Source: Oligoflexia bacterium (GTDB lineage: Bacteria > Bdellovibrionota > Bdellovibrionia > JABDDW01). From it: a stretch of 64,000 bases of DNA. Location of the stretch: positions 1-64,000 of the forward strand of contig JADLCR010000007.1 of NCBI GenBank assembly GCA_020847095.1, given 5' to 3'. A program made the position numbers and the translations under genes. Positions 20,019-29,141 of this stretch are shown piece after piece; positions within the stretch are counted from its first letter, which is position 1; each line of letters starts with the position of its first letter. Below the pieces are notes generated by a model. It saw only the letters and a list, made by a program, of their open reading frames with translations, was not told the DNA's origin and made no database searches.

Positions 20019-20405
20019 ATGAACACGAAATTCGCCATTTTAGCTTTTGCCATTTTGTCAGCATCTCAAGGGGCTTTAGCTTATGATATCGAAACAGCTT
20101 TACCCGAAGATCGTAACGTTCGATTGATCGATAGCCCTTCTGAAGAAGAGCTCATTCGTGGAACGTTAGAGCCTGTTGATATCGCATTTGAGCTTGGCGA
20201 TGGCTATTACGATGTAAGACGGTGTCAATTGCACAGGGTCTTTGCGGGGCTTCCCGGACGCACATCAACCATCATTGGCTTTATCGATGAATGCTTCTTA
20301 GATTACACCGAAGACCCCGAGGTAGTGACAGCAATTCAACGTTTTGATTTTCTAGGTTCGCGCGTCGGTGAGGTTGAGGAAACCAACCGAGTTCCAAGGG
20401 AGTAA
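20019..20405 (+). CDS. Hypothetical secreted protein
   Basis: Signal peptide MNTKFAILAFAILSASQGALA; ATG preceded by gggaggtcca. Confidence 0.65.
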   Translation: MNTKFAILAFAILSASQGALAYDIETALPEDRNVRLIDSPSEEELIRGTLEPVDIAFELGDGYYDVRRCQLHRVFAGLPGRTSTIIGFIDECFLDYTEDPEVVTAIQRFDFLGSRVGEVEETNRVPRE

Positions 20406-21304
20406 TGCCTTTGATTCGTTTTGCGATTCAGGTTCAGATTTTTATTTTGCTTACGTCTATGAGTGCCAACTCAAGTAGTCTTCCCACGCGACTTATAGAT
20501 GTGAGCCAAAAAGAAATGGGTTTGGATTCGACTTCTGAAGTTCGCGCAAAACTCGTGGTGCCTAACAATCAAGAAGTTAAAGGGGGCCTAGTCCTTTTGC
20601 ATGGAAGTGAAGGAGGCGGAAGCGGCCATACCCTAGCCCAAGCCCAACTTCTTGCAGCGTCGGGTTATGCAGCCCTCGTCATTTGCTACAAGAGCTGTGA
20701 TAGTTCTCTCGTTCGTTTTGATCAGATTGAAATTGAAGATACTTACAAAGCACTCGACTGGTTTAGAAATTCAAAATACCTCACTAGCAAGAAAGTGGCC
20801 CTGTACGGCGTCTCCCGTGGCGCAGAATTGGCTATGCTGTTAGCTGCAATCTCAGCGAACACCCCTGGGCTTAAACCGCCAGATGCGTTAGCTACGCACG
20901 CCGTCACCGATCGGGTGGTCGGAGGCTTTTTTTGGTATCATTGGTACCATTACGAAAACGGTGATGCCAGAAAGCCTCTACCACCGACTCAAGACCCAGA
21001 ATTACATAATCCTCTTATGATTGAGCTTGAGCAACCATGGAGATGGCGTGGCTCAACCGAAGGGTTATCTGAGGATACCAGAATTCCAATCGAACGCTTT
21101 AAGGGTCCGGTTCTTGTTACTCACGGGGCGAAAGATCCTATTTGGACAGTTGATAAAGCAAAGAATATTCAAAAGTCCCTAAAAAAGAGAGGCGGAACGT
21201 TTGAGGTCCATCTTTTCGAAGGCGAAGGTCACCGGTTTCGCGCCCAAGCGGAAAATAAGCGCTGTGAAATCTTATTGAAGTTCTTAAGCGAAAACCTCCA
21301 TTAG
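20405..21304 (+). CDS. Alpha/beta hydrolase (dienelactone hydrolase-like)
   Basis: GLVLLHGSEGGG, VALYGVSRGAELAML nucleophile elbow, VTHGAKDPIW, GEGHRF catalytic His region. Confidence 0.82.
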   Translation: MPLIRFAIQVQIFILLTSMSANSSSLPTRLIDVSQKEMGLDSTSEVRAKLVVPNNQEVKGGLVLLHGSEGGGSGHTLAQAQLLAASGYAALVICYKSCDSSLVRFDQIEIEDTYKALDWFRNSKYLTSKKVALYGVSRGAELAMLLAAISANTPGLKPPDALATHAVTDRVVGGFFWYHWYHYENGDARKPLPPTQDPELHNPLMIELEQPWRWRGSTEGLSEDTRIPIERFKGPVLVTHGAKDPIWTVDKAKNIQKSLKKRGGTFEVHLFEGEGHRFRAQAENKRCEILLKFLSENLH

Positions 21305-21365
21305 AAATTAAGAGCCAACGGATATTAAGTATTCCCCCCATAGTTTTATTGGCTATAATATTTTA

Positions 21366-22109
21366 ATGAAAATCTATCAAAGCCGGGCTCAAGCCATAAT
21401 TGCTTTCGTTTTTTTCGGGCTCAATTTACTCCCTTTCACCGCTCAACCCATTGAACTTTGTACTGAACGCACTCTCATTATTGGAGATTCGCATACCGCT
21501 GGTCTTTTCGGGCATTACTTAGAAAAAATGTTTCGTAAAGAATTCGGCAAGAACTGTGTCATGCGAGTTGGGGCTCCTGGTGCGGCGACCAGTGATTTTG
21601 TGAGGCCCGTGCGAGATAACCCCCGTTATTGCGGTAAAAGTGGTCAACCGGTAATATTGACTCATTTCAGTGGCTCCAAAAATCGATCTCGGGAGCTGTC
21701 TTCTGGACTCATTCCGTGTCTCAGTCGGTTTCAGGACGCAAAGCCCACTCGAGTCGTTGTGGCGCTTGGGTCTAATCAACTAGATCGCGGAACTCAAACA
21801 ATTGGAGAATTCATGGCGGCCCTTAAGCTCAATTTTCCAAATACGCAAATTGTATGGGTAGGCCCTCCCGACATGCGAGGACGAAAAAGCCTTATTGCCA
21901 AGTTTAATACCGAGCTCAAGACGACCTTGACTACCCAGTGCCCAGAGTGCACCGTTTTTTTAAGTTCGCGAGTTACCCGTTACCCGCCGATTGGGGGCGA
22001 TGGTATTCATAACCAAAGCGTTCACGCCTCACAAAGTTGGGCAAGAAGTGTAGTTGATGCTATTGTTCAAAATAGCGGTAAAACCGATGGCTCCAAATCC
22101 GTTCGATAG
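21366..22109 (+). CDS. SGNH/GDSL-type hydrolase
   Basis: LIIGDSHTAG block I, VALGSNQLDRG, GGDGIHNQSVHA block V. Confidence 0.7.
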   Translation: MKIYQSRAQAIIAFVFFGLNLLPFTAQPIELCTERTLIIGDSHTAGLFGHYLEKMFRKEFGKNCVMRVGAPGAATSDFVRPVRDNPRYCGKSGQPVILTHFSGSKNRSRELSSGLIPCLSRFQDAKPTRVVVALGSNQLDRGTQTIGEFMAALKLNFPNTQIVWVGPPDMRGRKSLIAKFNTELKTTLTTQCPECTVFLSSRVTRYPPIGGDGIHNQSVHASQSWARSVVDAIVQNSGKTDGSKSVR

Positions 22110-22123
22110 TTGTAAGTCAATTA

Positions 22124-22600
22124 GTGACTTCAGCTCATAGCCTTTGTTACCGTGGGAGGACTCTAGTTGTGTTGAGATCGTTTTTTACAGCTTTGTTCCT
22201 ATTTTTGGTTTTGGATATCATTTGGCTCGGATACGTTATTGCGCCCTTTAACAAGAAGCAGCTCGCTGAAATAGGTCGATTTCAAAACGGAGAATTCGAC
22301 CTATACTACCTACCCGCCGTTGGAGTGTACATTTTGATGGCCATAGCCGTGGGTCATTTCGTTTTACCTCGCATAGCAAAAAACGATTCTCATTTTGCCG
22401 CTCTAAAAAATGGCGCCGTCATGGGCCTCATTGTCTATGGCGTGTTCGATTTGACCAATTTGGCCATATTAAAAAATTACCCCGTTGAATTTTTAGTTGT
22501 GGATGTGGCCTGGGGTGTCGTTTCGTTTTCTCTTGTAACTTTAGTTTCAAAACTAATCCGTGATAGGCGACCCGATCTCGAACGTACAAATCCGACTTGA
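22124..22600 (+). CDS. DUF2177 family membrane protein
   Basis: LFLVLDIIWLGYVIAPF...GAVMGLIVYGVFDLTNLAILKNYPVEFLVVDVAWG; internal start near MLRSFF (GTG, 22168) also possible. Confidence 0.75.
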   Translation: MTSAHSLCYRGRTLVVLRSFFTALFLFLVLDIIWLGYVIAPFNKKQLAEIGRFQNGEFDLYYLPAVGVYILMAIAVGHFVLPRIAKNDSHFAALKNGAVMGLIVYGVFDLTNLAILKNYPVEFLVVDVAWGVVSFSLVTLVSKLIRDRRPDLERTNPT

Positions 22601-22622
22601 TTGTATGAGCCGAAAATAGGAT

Positions 22623-22655
22623 ATTTTAGTAGTATTTTAGTAGTATTTTGGGAGT
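22623..22655 (+). repeat. Three direct 11-bp repeats upstream of RND gene
   Basis: attttagtagt (22623-22633), attttagtagt (22634-22644), attttgggagt (22645-22655). Confidence 0.85.
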
Positions 22656-22673
22656 CAAACTGGGAGTCCCGCA

Positions 22674-25600
22674 ATGCTAAATTTCGTTATTCGCTGGTCA
22701 CTGAAAAATCGACTACTTGTAATCGCCTTAGCTGCTTTGGTTGTCTCGTACGGTGGCTTCATCATTTCAAAACTCCCCGTTGACGTGTTCCCCGATTTAA
22801 ACAGACCGACTGTTACCATAATGACTGAGGGAGGAGGATTGGCTCCCGAAGAAGTTGAAACTCTTGTGACGTTGCCCTTAGAGACCGTGCTAAATGGTCT
22901 TCCCGGCGTGCAGCGGGTTCGGTCTTCATCGGGTGTCGGTCTCTCAGTCATTTACGTAGAATTTGATTGGGGAACCGACGTTTATCGAAACAGGCAGTTA
23001 GTCAGTGAAAAGTTATCACTCGTTGCCGAAAAGCTTCCCTCTGGGGCCGTGCCGGTTATGGGACCAATTTCTTCTATCATGGGCGAAATTCAACTCCTAG
23101 GTATTTACTCCAAAGACGGAACAACTTCGCCAATTGACATGAGAACTCTAGCTGAATGGTCCCTTCGTCCTCGATTCATGTCTATTCCTGGCGTATCGCA
23201 AGTTGTTAATATTGGAGGTGGACTAAAGCAGTTTCAAATCTTGATTTCAGCTGAAAAATTAAAGGCCAAACAACTCAGCCTTGATGAGGTTGAACACTCT
23301 TTGTCCCACTTAAGTCAAAACAGCACTGGCGGATTTGTCGACTTGAATAAGAAAGAATATCTCATTCGAAACATCGGGCAGATTAAAAAGATCGAAGATA
23401 TTGAGAATTCAGTTGTGGGAATGAACCTTGGGCGGCCGGTACTTGTAAAAGATATCGCACAAGTAAAGATCGACGCTCAAATCAAGCGCGGAGACGGCAG
23501 CGTCAATGGAAAACCGGCAGTCATTATGAGCATTCAAAAACAGCCTGGCGCAAGCACTGTTAGTCTGACCAAGGATCTTGACAAAGTCATTGAAGAGATA
23601 AAAGGGACACTTCCAGGTGATGTCGTTATAGAAAAGGAACTTTTTAAACAAGCCAATTTCATCAGTAACGCCATAGCAAACGTTAAGGAAGCTCTCAGAG
23701 ATGGAATTATTATCGTAGCCATTGTTATATTCTTATTCCTTCTCAATTTTCGAACAACAGCAATTACTTTGACCGCGATTCCTCTCTCTCTAGTGATAGC
23801 CGGTATAGTTTTTAAAATGTTTGGTCTGTCCATTAATACAATGACCCTTGGGGGTCTTGCGGTTGCCATCGGCGAATTGGTCGACGACGCAATCGTGGAT
23901 GTTGAAAATGTATTTAGAAGACTTAAAGAGAACGCGCGTGCGGAAAGCCCCAAACCTCTGCTAAAAATCATTTTTGAAGCGTCAAGCGAAGTGAGAAATT
24001 CTATAGTCTTGGCAACAGTCATTGTCGTCATGGTATTTATTCCACTTTTCTTCCTTGGCGGAATTGAAGGGCGATTATTTGTACCACTTGGAATTGCCTA
24101 TATTGTCAGTCTCCTCGCTTCTCTCGTTGTTTCATTAACTGTGACTCCTGCGCTTTGCTCCTTTTTGCTTACGAAAAATGATTTCTTGCACGATAAGAAA
24201 GAGGGCTGGCTCGTAGGCCGTCTAAAACAATTGGATCGCGCAATACTGGAAAAAACGCTAGAGAAAGCGACACCCGTAGTGACCTTGACTGCTTTGCTTT
24301 TTTTGGTAGCCTTGGCACTTTTAAGTTTCATGGGGAAAGAGTTTCTGCCGAAGTTCAACGAAGGAACGGCGACCGTGAATGTCGTCCTTCAACCAGGCAT
24401 TTCACTAGAAGAGTCAAACCGAATTGGAACACAGACTGAGGAGCTCATCTTATCGGTTCCCGAAGTGAAAAGTGTAGCACGAAGAACTGGGCGGGCCGAA
24501 TTAGACGAACATGCAGAGGGCGTGCACTACACCGAAATCGATGTCGATTTTAAAGAAGGTGGTAGATCACGTCCTGAGGTACTAGAGAACATTCGAAACA
24601 AACTTACGACACTTGGTGTATTTTTTAATGTAGGGCAACCCATTTCGCATAGACTTGACCATTTACTTTCCGGCGTTAGGGCGCAAATAGCCATTAAAAT
24701 ATTTGGTCACTCGCTCTCTCAACTTAGGGCAAGTGCTGCCGAAGTTTATAGTCAAATTCAAAGCATTCCAGGAATTGTAGATCTTCAAATCGAGCAACAA
24801 GTTTTAATCCCGCAAGTTAAAATTCAAATAATGAGAGATGAAGCTTCATCTCTAGGTATCAACAGTGGGGAACTGATTGAAAATCTCGAAAAGGCGCTCA
24901 ACGGGCAAGTTGTTGGACAAGTCATTGACAATCAGAGATTCTTCAGCATTTTCATGCGCTTTGATGACGAATCAAGGGCTAACTTAGACCTCATGAAAAG
25001 AACTGTTGTCAAGATCATGCCCGATGCCAGACGCGTTCATCTTGAGAATGTGGCCGACGTCTATGAGTCAGAGGGACCGAATATCATAAACCGAGAAAAC
25101 ATGCAGCGTAGGATCGTGGTGTCAGCTAATGCCTCGGGACGAGACTTAGACAGTGTGGTGTCTGAATTAAGGAAGAAAATTGATAAAGAAATTAAGCTAC
25201 CAAAAGATCTTTACTATACTTTAGGTGGTCAATTTGAAAGCCAACAGTCCGCTACTAAACTGATCTTAATTCTCGGAATTGTTTCCATCATAGGAATATT
25301 TGTTGTCCTTTATAGTCACTTCAAGTCCATTTTCATTTCTTTCCAAATCATGCTTAATGTTCCAATGGCATTCATTGGAGGCATAGTGGCACTTATGTTA
25401 GGTGATAGAACTCTCTCAGTTGCAAGCCTCGTAGCGTTCATTACTCTCTGTGGTATCGCAAGTCGCAATGGGATCATGATGATTTCTCACTACCTTCACT
25501 TGCTCGATGAGGAGGGCGAAACGTTTAGCAAAGAAATGGTCATTCGTGGATCGCTGGAACGACTGGTGCCCGTCTTAATGACGGCACTCACAGCTGGTCT

Positions 25601-25799
25601 GGCATTAGTTCCATTAGTCTTAAGTGCCGGAGCACCAGGTAAGGAAATTCTCCACCCCGTTGCTGTCGTTATTTTTGGAGGACTCGTTAGCTCAACATTG
25701 CTAGATATGGTCGTCACCCCAGTCGTGTTTTACAATTTTGGAAAAAAATCAGCTTTAAAGTATGTCGAAGTTAAGAACCGAAGAAAGGATGAAATATGA
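22674..25799 (+). CDS. CusA/CzcA-family RND efflux permease
   Basis: 1041 aa; KLPVDVFPDLNRPTVTIMTEGGGLAPEEVETLVTLPLE, LGGLAVAIGELVDDAIVDVENVFRRL, duplicated hydrophobic blocks. Confidence 0.93.
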   Translation: MLNFVIRWSLKNRLLVIALAALVVSYGGFIISKLPVDVFPDLNRPTVTIMTEGGGLAPEEVETLVTLPLETVLNGLPGVQRVRSSSGVGLSVIYVEFDWGTDVYRNRQLVSEKLSLVAEKLPSGAVPVMGPISSIMGEIQLLGIYSKDGTTSPIDMRTLAEWSLRPRFMSIPGVSQVVNIGGGLKQFQILISAEKLKAKQLSLDEVEHSLSHLSQNSTGGFVDLNKKEYLIRNIGQIKKIEDIENSVVGMNLGRPVLVKDIAQVKIDAQIKRGDGSVNGKPAVIMSIQKQPGASTVSLTKDLDKVIEEIKGTLPGDVVIEKELFKQANFISNAIANVKEALRDGIIIVAIVIFLFLLNFRTTAITLTAIPLSLVIAGIVFKMFGLSINTMTLGGLAVAIGELVDDAIVDVENVFRRLKENARAESPKPLLKIIFEASSEVRNSIVLATVIVVMVFIPLFFLGGIEGRLFVPLGIAYIVSLLASLVVSLTVTPALCSFLLTKNDFLHDKKEGWLVGRLKQLDRAILEKTLEKATPVVTLTALLFLVALALLSFMGKEFLPKFNEGTATVNVVLQPGISLEESNRIGTQTEELILSVPEVKSVARRTGRAELDEHAEGVHYTEIDVDFKEGGRSRPEVLENIRNKLTTLGVFFNVGQPISHRLDHLLSGVRAQIAIKIFGHSLSQLRASAAEVYSQIQSIPGIVDLQIEQQVLIPQVKIQIMRDEASSLGINSGELIENLEKALNGQVVGQVIDNQRFFSIFMRFDDESRANLDLMKRTVVKIMPDARRVHLENVADVYESEGPNIINRENMQRRIVVSANASGRDLDSVVSELRKKIDKEIKLPKDLYYTLGGQFESQQSATKLILILGIVSIIGIFVVLYSHFKSIFISFQIMLNVPMAFIGGIVALMLGDRTLSVASLVAFITLCGIASRNGIMMISHYLHLLDEEGETFSKEMVIRGSLERLVPVLMTALTAGLALVPLVLSAGAPGKEILHPVAVVIFGGLVSSTLLDMVVTPVVFYNFGKKSALKYVEVKNRRKDEI

Positions 25800-26200
25800 A
25801 GCGAATTGCAATTTTAATTGCTCTATTTTGGGGATTAACGGGCCTTGCCCATGAGGGGGCTCATGGACCCGAGCAGAAAATGGCGCCACATGGTGGAATT
25901 TTGCGAGATGGCGTTACTCTCATGTTAGAGCTCGTTAAAGACGGCTCCACAGTCAAAGTTTTCCCCCTTACACACGAGGGGAAACCTCTTAATCTAAAGT
26001 CCGTCGAAATTAATTTAAAGAAATCAAAGCTAGCTGACGCAAAGAAAAGGTCAGTTCCTTTTAAAATTATTCCGCAATCCGATGCCTTTGAAGTGAGCTT
26101 TGATAAAGGACCATCACACAGATACTCACTTGATTTGGTGGCTCATTTCAATGGCAAAGAAAATAAAGCAAGTTGGCAGATTGAGCTGGGCTCTGAATAA
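25796..26200 (+). CDS. Small periplasmic protein of RND operon
   Basis: Signal peptide, then HEGAHGPEQKMAPHGGILRDG His-rich segment; overlaps RND stop (ATGA). Confidence 0.65.
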   Translation: MKRIAILIALFWGLTGLAHEGAHGPEQKMAPHGGILRDGVTLMLELVKDGSTVKVFPLTHEGKPLNLKSVEINLKKSKLADAKKRSVPFKIIPQSDAFEVSFDKGPSHRYSLDLVAHFNGKENKASWQIELGSE

Positions 26201-26209
26201 GGATCTAAT

Positions 26210-27502
26210 GTGGGTCGACAAAGAATTGGAATATTCGCTCTATTATTGGTACTAGCGCCAATGTTAGCCAAATCTGAGGTGAGAACGCTTACCCTGGAAC
26301 AGGCTATTGAAACGGCGCTACGTGGGAATTCCGAAATCAGAAGTTTTCAGCGAGAAGTTGAGGCTTCCGAGGCTCGACTGGGAAGAACCAAGTCCTACTT
26401 CTTACCAAAGATTGGAGCTGAAACCCGCTTTGAGCAATTCGAAACGTCACGGCAAAAGCTAAATGGGGGATCCTCAAATCTTTTTGCGGAGTATAATTTG
26501 TTTAATGGCTTTCGTGACTTAAATCTTCGCACATCCAAGGCGCTGGAACTTGATCGATCCAAGATTGATCTCGAGAGACACAAGCTTCTTGTTGGCTCAG
26601 AAGTACAAGCTAAATTCTTCAGACTCTTAGCGCTGAACGATTCTATATCTTCTATTGAAGAGGCCCTAAAAAGAAATCAAGTTCAGAAACAATCGGCCAA
26701 AAAACGCAAGGGAGTTGGACTTGCATCGGAGGCGGATATTCTGGAATTTGATCTTTATGAAACTGACCTTCAAGCCGAGATTGCCCGATTGAAAAGCGAC
26801 CTGAAGAGCGCACAAGCGGATTTCCGTCGGGTTTTAGGACAAGAAAATACTGAACCTGAATACCAGCCCGCTGGAAAGCTTCTGCATTTTCACATTGCGG
26901 AATCGTTGAGCACGGTTAAATCAAGAATTGCAGCGGAAAACCAGAGCATTCGCTCCGCAAGAATTGCCGTGGATCAATCTGAGTCGTACAAAAAGACTGT
27001 GCTGGGAGGATATCTCCCAAAGATTGATGTTAAGGCCACCTATGGAAGCCGTGGGATTGATGAAACTCCAACATCACCTGAGACCACCGTGATTGCTGTT
27101 GCACGGTGGGAACTGTTTTCTGGATTTGACACTTCAGAAGGCCATGGAGAAGCTTCGGCATTGACCGCCAAAGCTAATGCTGAACTCAAGCAAGCTGAAC
27201 TTTCAGCGCTTTCTCAAGTAGAATCTGCCTATACAAAATTGAAAGCCCTTGAAGAGCGCGTGGATCTGGAAGCCGAGAATAAAACCAGAGCTCGAAGATT
27301 TTTCGATGTGGTCGCGAGTGAGTATAAACGAGGTGTAAAAAATTCTGCGGATATGCGATCGGCGGCGCAACTTCTGCTTCAGGTTCTTTTACGAGATATC
27401 CAATATCGAGCCGAGTTTTTTGAGCAAAAAGCACTTTTAGAGAGGGCCGTCGGTGGCTCAATCAAAATTACGAAAGGCAGCGAAAGCGGCCATACGGATT
27501 AA
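26210..27502 (+). CDS. TolC-family outer membrane efflux protein
   Basis: LTLEQAIETALRGNSEIRSFQREVEASEARLGRTKSYFLPKIG...FAEYNLFNGFRD; second repeat with YLPKIDVKATYG...VARWELFSGF. Confidence 0.88.
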   Translation: MGRQRIGIFALLLVLAPMLAKSEVRTLTLEQAIETALRGNSEIRSFQREVEASEARLGRTKSYFLPKIGAETRFEQFETSRQKLNGGSSNLFAEYNLFNGFRDLNLRTSKALELDRSKIDLERHKLLVGSEVQAKFFRLLALNDSISSIEEALKRNQVQKQSAKKRKGVGLASEADILEFDLYETDLQAEIARLKSDLKSAQADFRRVLGQENTEPEYQPAGKLLHFHIAESLSTVKSRIAAENQSIRSARIAVDQSESYKKTVLGGYLPKIDVKATYGSRGIDETPTSPETTVIAVARWELFSGFDTSEGHGEASALTAKANAELKQAELSALSQVESAYTKLKALEERVDLEAENKTRARRFFDVVASEYKRGVKNSADMRSAAQLLLQVLLRDIQYRAEFFEQKALLERAVGGSIKITKGSESGHTD

Positions 27503-27511
27503 GGAGACAGT

Positions 27512-27934
27512 ATGAGATTGCTAATTTCATTTGTGGCTATTTTTGCCACATGCAAAGCAGTGGGTCATGGCGAAACAAAACCAGGTCCACACAATGGTTT
27601 TATTAGGATGCCCGGCGCTTTTCATACTGAAATTGTCCCTTTAAGCAAAAGTGAGTTTCAGCTTTACTTGTTGGATTTTAATTGGGCGAATCCCACAATT
27701 AGAAAATCGATGGTTGATATCAAAATTGAAAGCAAAAAAGGGAAGGTGCCCGTTAGATGCACGCCCAATGTTGACCATTTCAAATGTGAGCTTCCAAACG
27801 GATTTGATTTGAAAAAGGGAAAACTCATTCTCAATAGCAGCCGCGAAGATACACCGGGCGCTGAGATTACTTATGACTTACCTCTAAAGCTTTTGAGAGA
27901 TGCTCAGTCTAAGTCGCATGAAACTCATCACTAA
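27512..27934 (+). CDS. Small secreted protein of RND operon, paralog-like to 25796-26200
   Basis: Signal peptide; GHGETKPGPHNGFIRMPGAFHTEIVPLSKSEFQLYLLD. Confidence 0.6.
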   Translation: MRLLISFVAIFATCKAVGHGETKPGPHNGFIRMPGAFHTEIVPLSKSEFQLYLLDFNWANPTIRKSMVDIKIESKKGKVPVRCTPNVDHFKCELPNGFDLKKGKLILNSSREDTPGAEITYDLPLKLLRDAQSKSHETHH

Positions 27935-27992
27935 GAACCAAACGTTGAATCGTCCGCTGATGTGCGAGGCGCAATTTCCCCATCAAACAAAA

Positions 27993-28020
27993 TCGGCGCC
28001 CAATATCTGAGCGCCGAAAA
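27993..28020 (-). terminator. Probable (bidirectional) terminator
   Basis: tcggcgc (27993-27999) - 11 nt - gcgccga (28011-28017) with TTTTGTTT following on the minus strand. Confidence 0.55.
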
Positions 28021-28056
28021 TAAAATTAACCTTCTATTTGCCTAAGGCCAATTCCC

Positions 28057-28554
28057 TTATTTTTTAGGTTGCTTGGGAATAGTCACTTTACATTTATTAA
28101 ATCGAAGACTTCCACCTTCATAATCGATCGCAAATTCCAGAGCCTTGGTTTTATTTGTGAATGAATTTTCAATGACGTACTCAGGCCCCATGTACGCAAT
28201 AGAGTCTTGAGTGGCGAAGCCTTTTGAATCCATATCCGCCATTGATTCTAGTTCATATTCATAAATGAAACTGCCGTCTTTAGTAATAAAGGCCACTGCG
28301 AGCTGTGTTGATGGATACACCGGCATAAACACTTTCACACTGATTTTCGATTCAAGCTTTCTCTTGGCTCCCGTTCGAACGTAAAAGTAATGATCGGTGG
28401 GTTCACATTTAGCGATCAATAATCCTGATTCTAGAATCGCGTTTGCAGAGTCACCTTCATAAACCTCTTGCGGTATCATTTTGATTGGCTTTGCCGCATA
28501 GGCTGCTGGTAACGAAAACAAAACTGCCAATAAAATTGCAATGTGCTTCATCAT
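28057..28554 (-). CDS. Hypothetical secreted protein
   Basis: Signal peptide MMKHIAILLAVLFSLPAAYA; two-Cys mature protein. Confidence 0.65.
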   Translation of the reverse strand: MMKHIAILLAVLFSLPAAYAAKPIKMIPQEVYEGDSANAILESGLLIAKCEPTDHYFYVRTGAKRKLESKISVKVFMPVYPSTQLAVAFITKDGSFIYEYELESMADMDSKGFATQDSIAYMGPEYVIENSFTNKTKALEFAIDYEGGSLRFNKCKVTIPKQPKK

Positions 28555-28707
28555 TATTTTAACCCTCTACTTTCATGAATCAAAAATTTGAACAAATTCA
28601 GTTTGAATAAACATGCGTCGGTTTTTATTGCAAGATTAAGAACGCTTTTCTCCTGAAATTCCAATCAAGAATACGCCGGGCTACGAACGGCAAGTACGCT
28701 TTTTCAA

Positions 28708-28836
28708 GGCGCGACTGGATTTTGTGATCGGCTATCCTGCCGATCACCGCAGGATCGGCAGCGACGCCTTCATGGCGCCGCTCTATCTCAACTGTTTCAA
28801 GCGTCGCTTGAAACGGCCTGTGAACCAAGCGACCCC
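28708..28836 (-). repeat. tRNA-Pro 3'-end-derived repeat copy A, split by a 98-nt hairpin-rich insert
   Basis: ggcgcgactggattt (28708-28722) and tgaacc(a)agcgacccc (28821-28836) match the two halves of the tRNA-Pro T-arm region. Between them lie perfect stems gtgatcggc/gccgatcac and gtttcaagcg/cgcttgaaac. Confidence 0.8.
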
Positions 28837-28875
28837 AAGGGGTCGCTGAACTCATACCCGATCTGTACCAGCCTC

Positions 28876-28996
28876 AAACCTTCAGAAATGCCCCAGATGC
28901 GAGAAGCCGAGGACGCGACGAGCGAGGTGTATTTGGGTTATACATTGAGCGAGGAGCAACGAGGCGACGAAGCAGATGGGGCATTTCTGAAGGTTT
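28876..28996. repeat. Long inverted-repeat module Y1 (19-bp perfect arms)
   Basis: aaaccttcagaaatgcccc (28876-28894) versus ggggcatttctgaaggttt (28978-28996). Confidence 0.92.
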
Positions 28997-28997
28997 G

Positions 28998-29105
28998 ATG
29001 GTCGGCGCGACTGGATTTCATCTCGGCCAGTCCCTGGCCTCGCCCCTTCGGGCTCGCCTGCGGCTCGTGCAAAAATCCCATCCTGGGATTTTTGTGAACC
29101 AGCGA
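28998..29105 (-). repeat. tRNA-Pro 3'-end-derived repeat copy B (includes CCA), split by a 76-nt hairpin-rich insert
   Basis: atggtcggcgcgactggattt (28998-29018) identical over 21 bp to 29266-29286 in/adjoining tRNA-Pro; tgaaccagcga (29095-29105) matches the other T-arm half. Insert contains caaaaatccca/tgggatttttg hairpin (29070-29094). Confidence 0.88.
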
Positions 29106-29141
29106 AAGTTTGATCCCTGACTCAAACCAGTGCACAAACAA

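Noticed and set aside
28625-28855. 76-aa ORF on the minus strand through repeat copy A
   Set aside because: Its codons run through hairpins and tRNA-derived sequence. No family was recognised, so it is not called as CDS, although a tpr-like peptide as at tyrT cannot be excluded.
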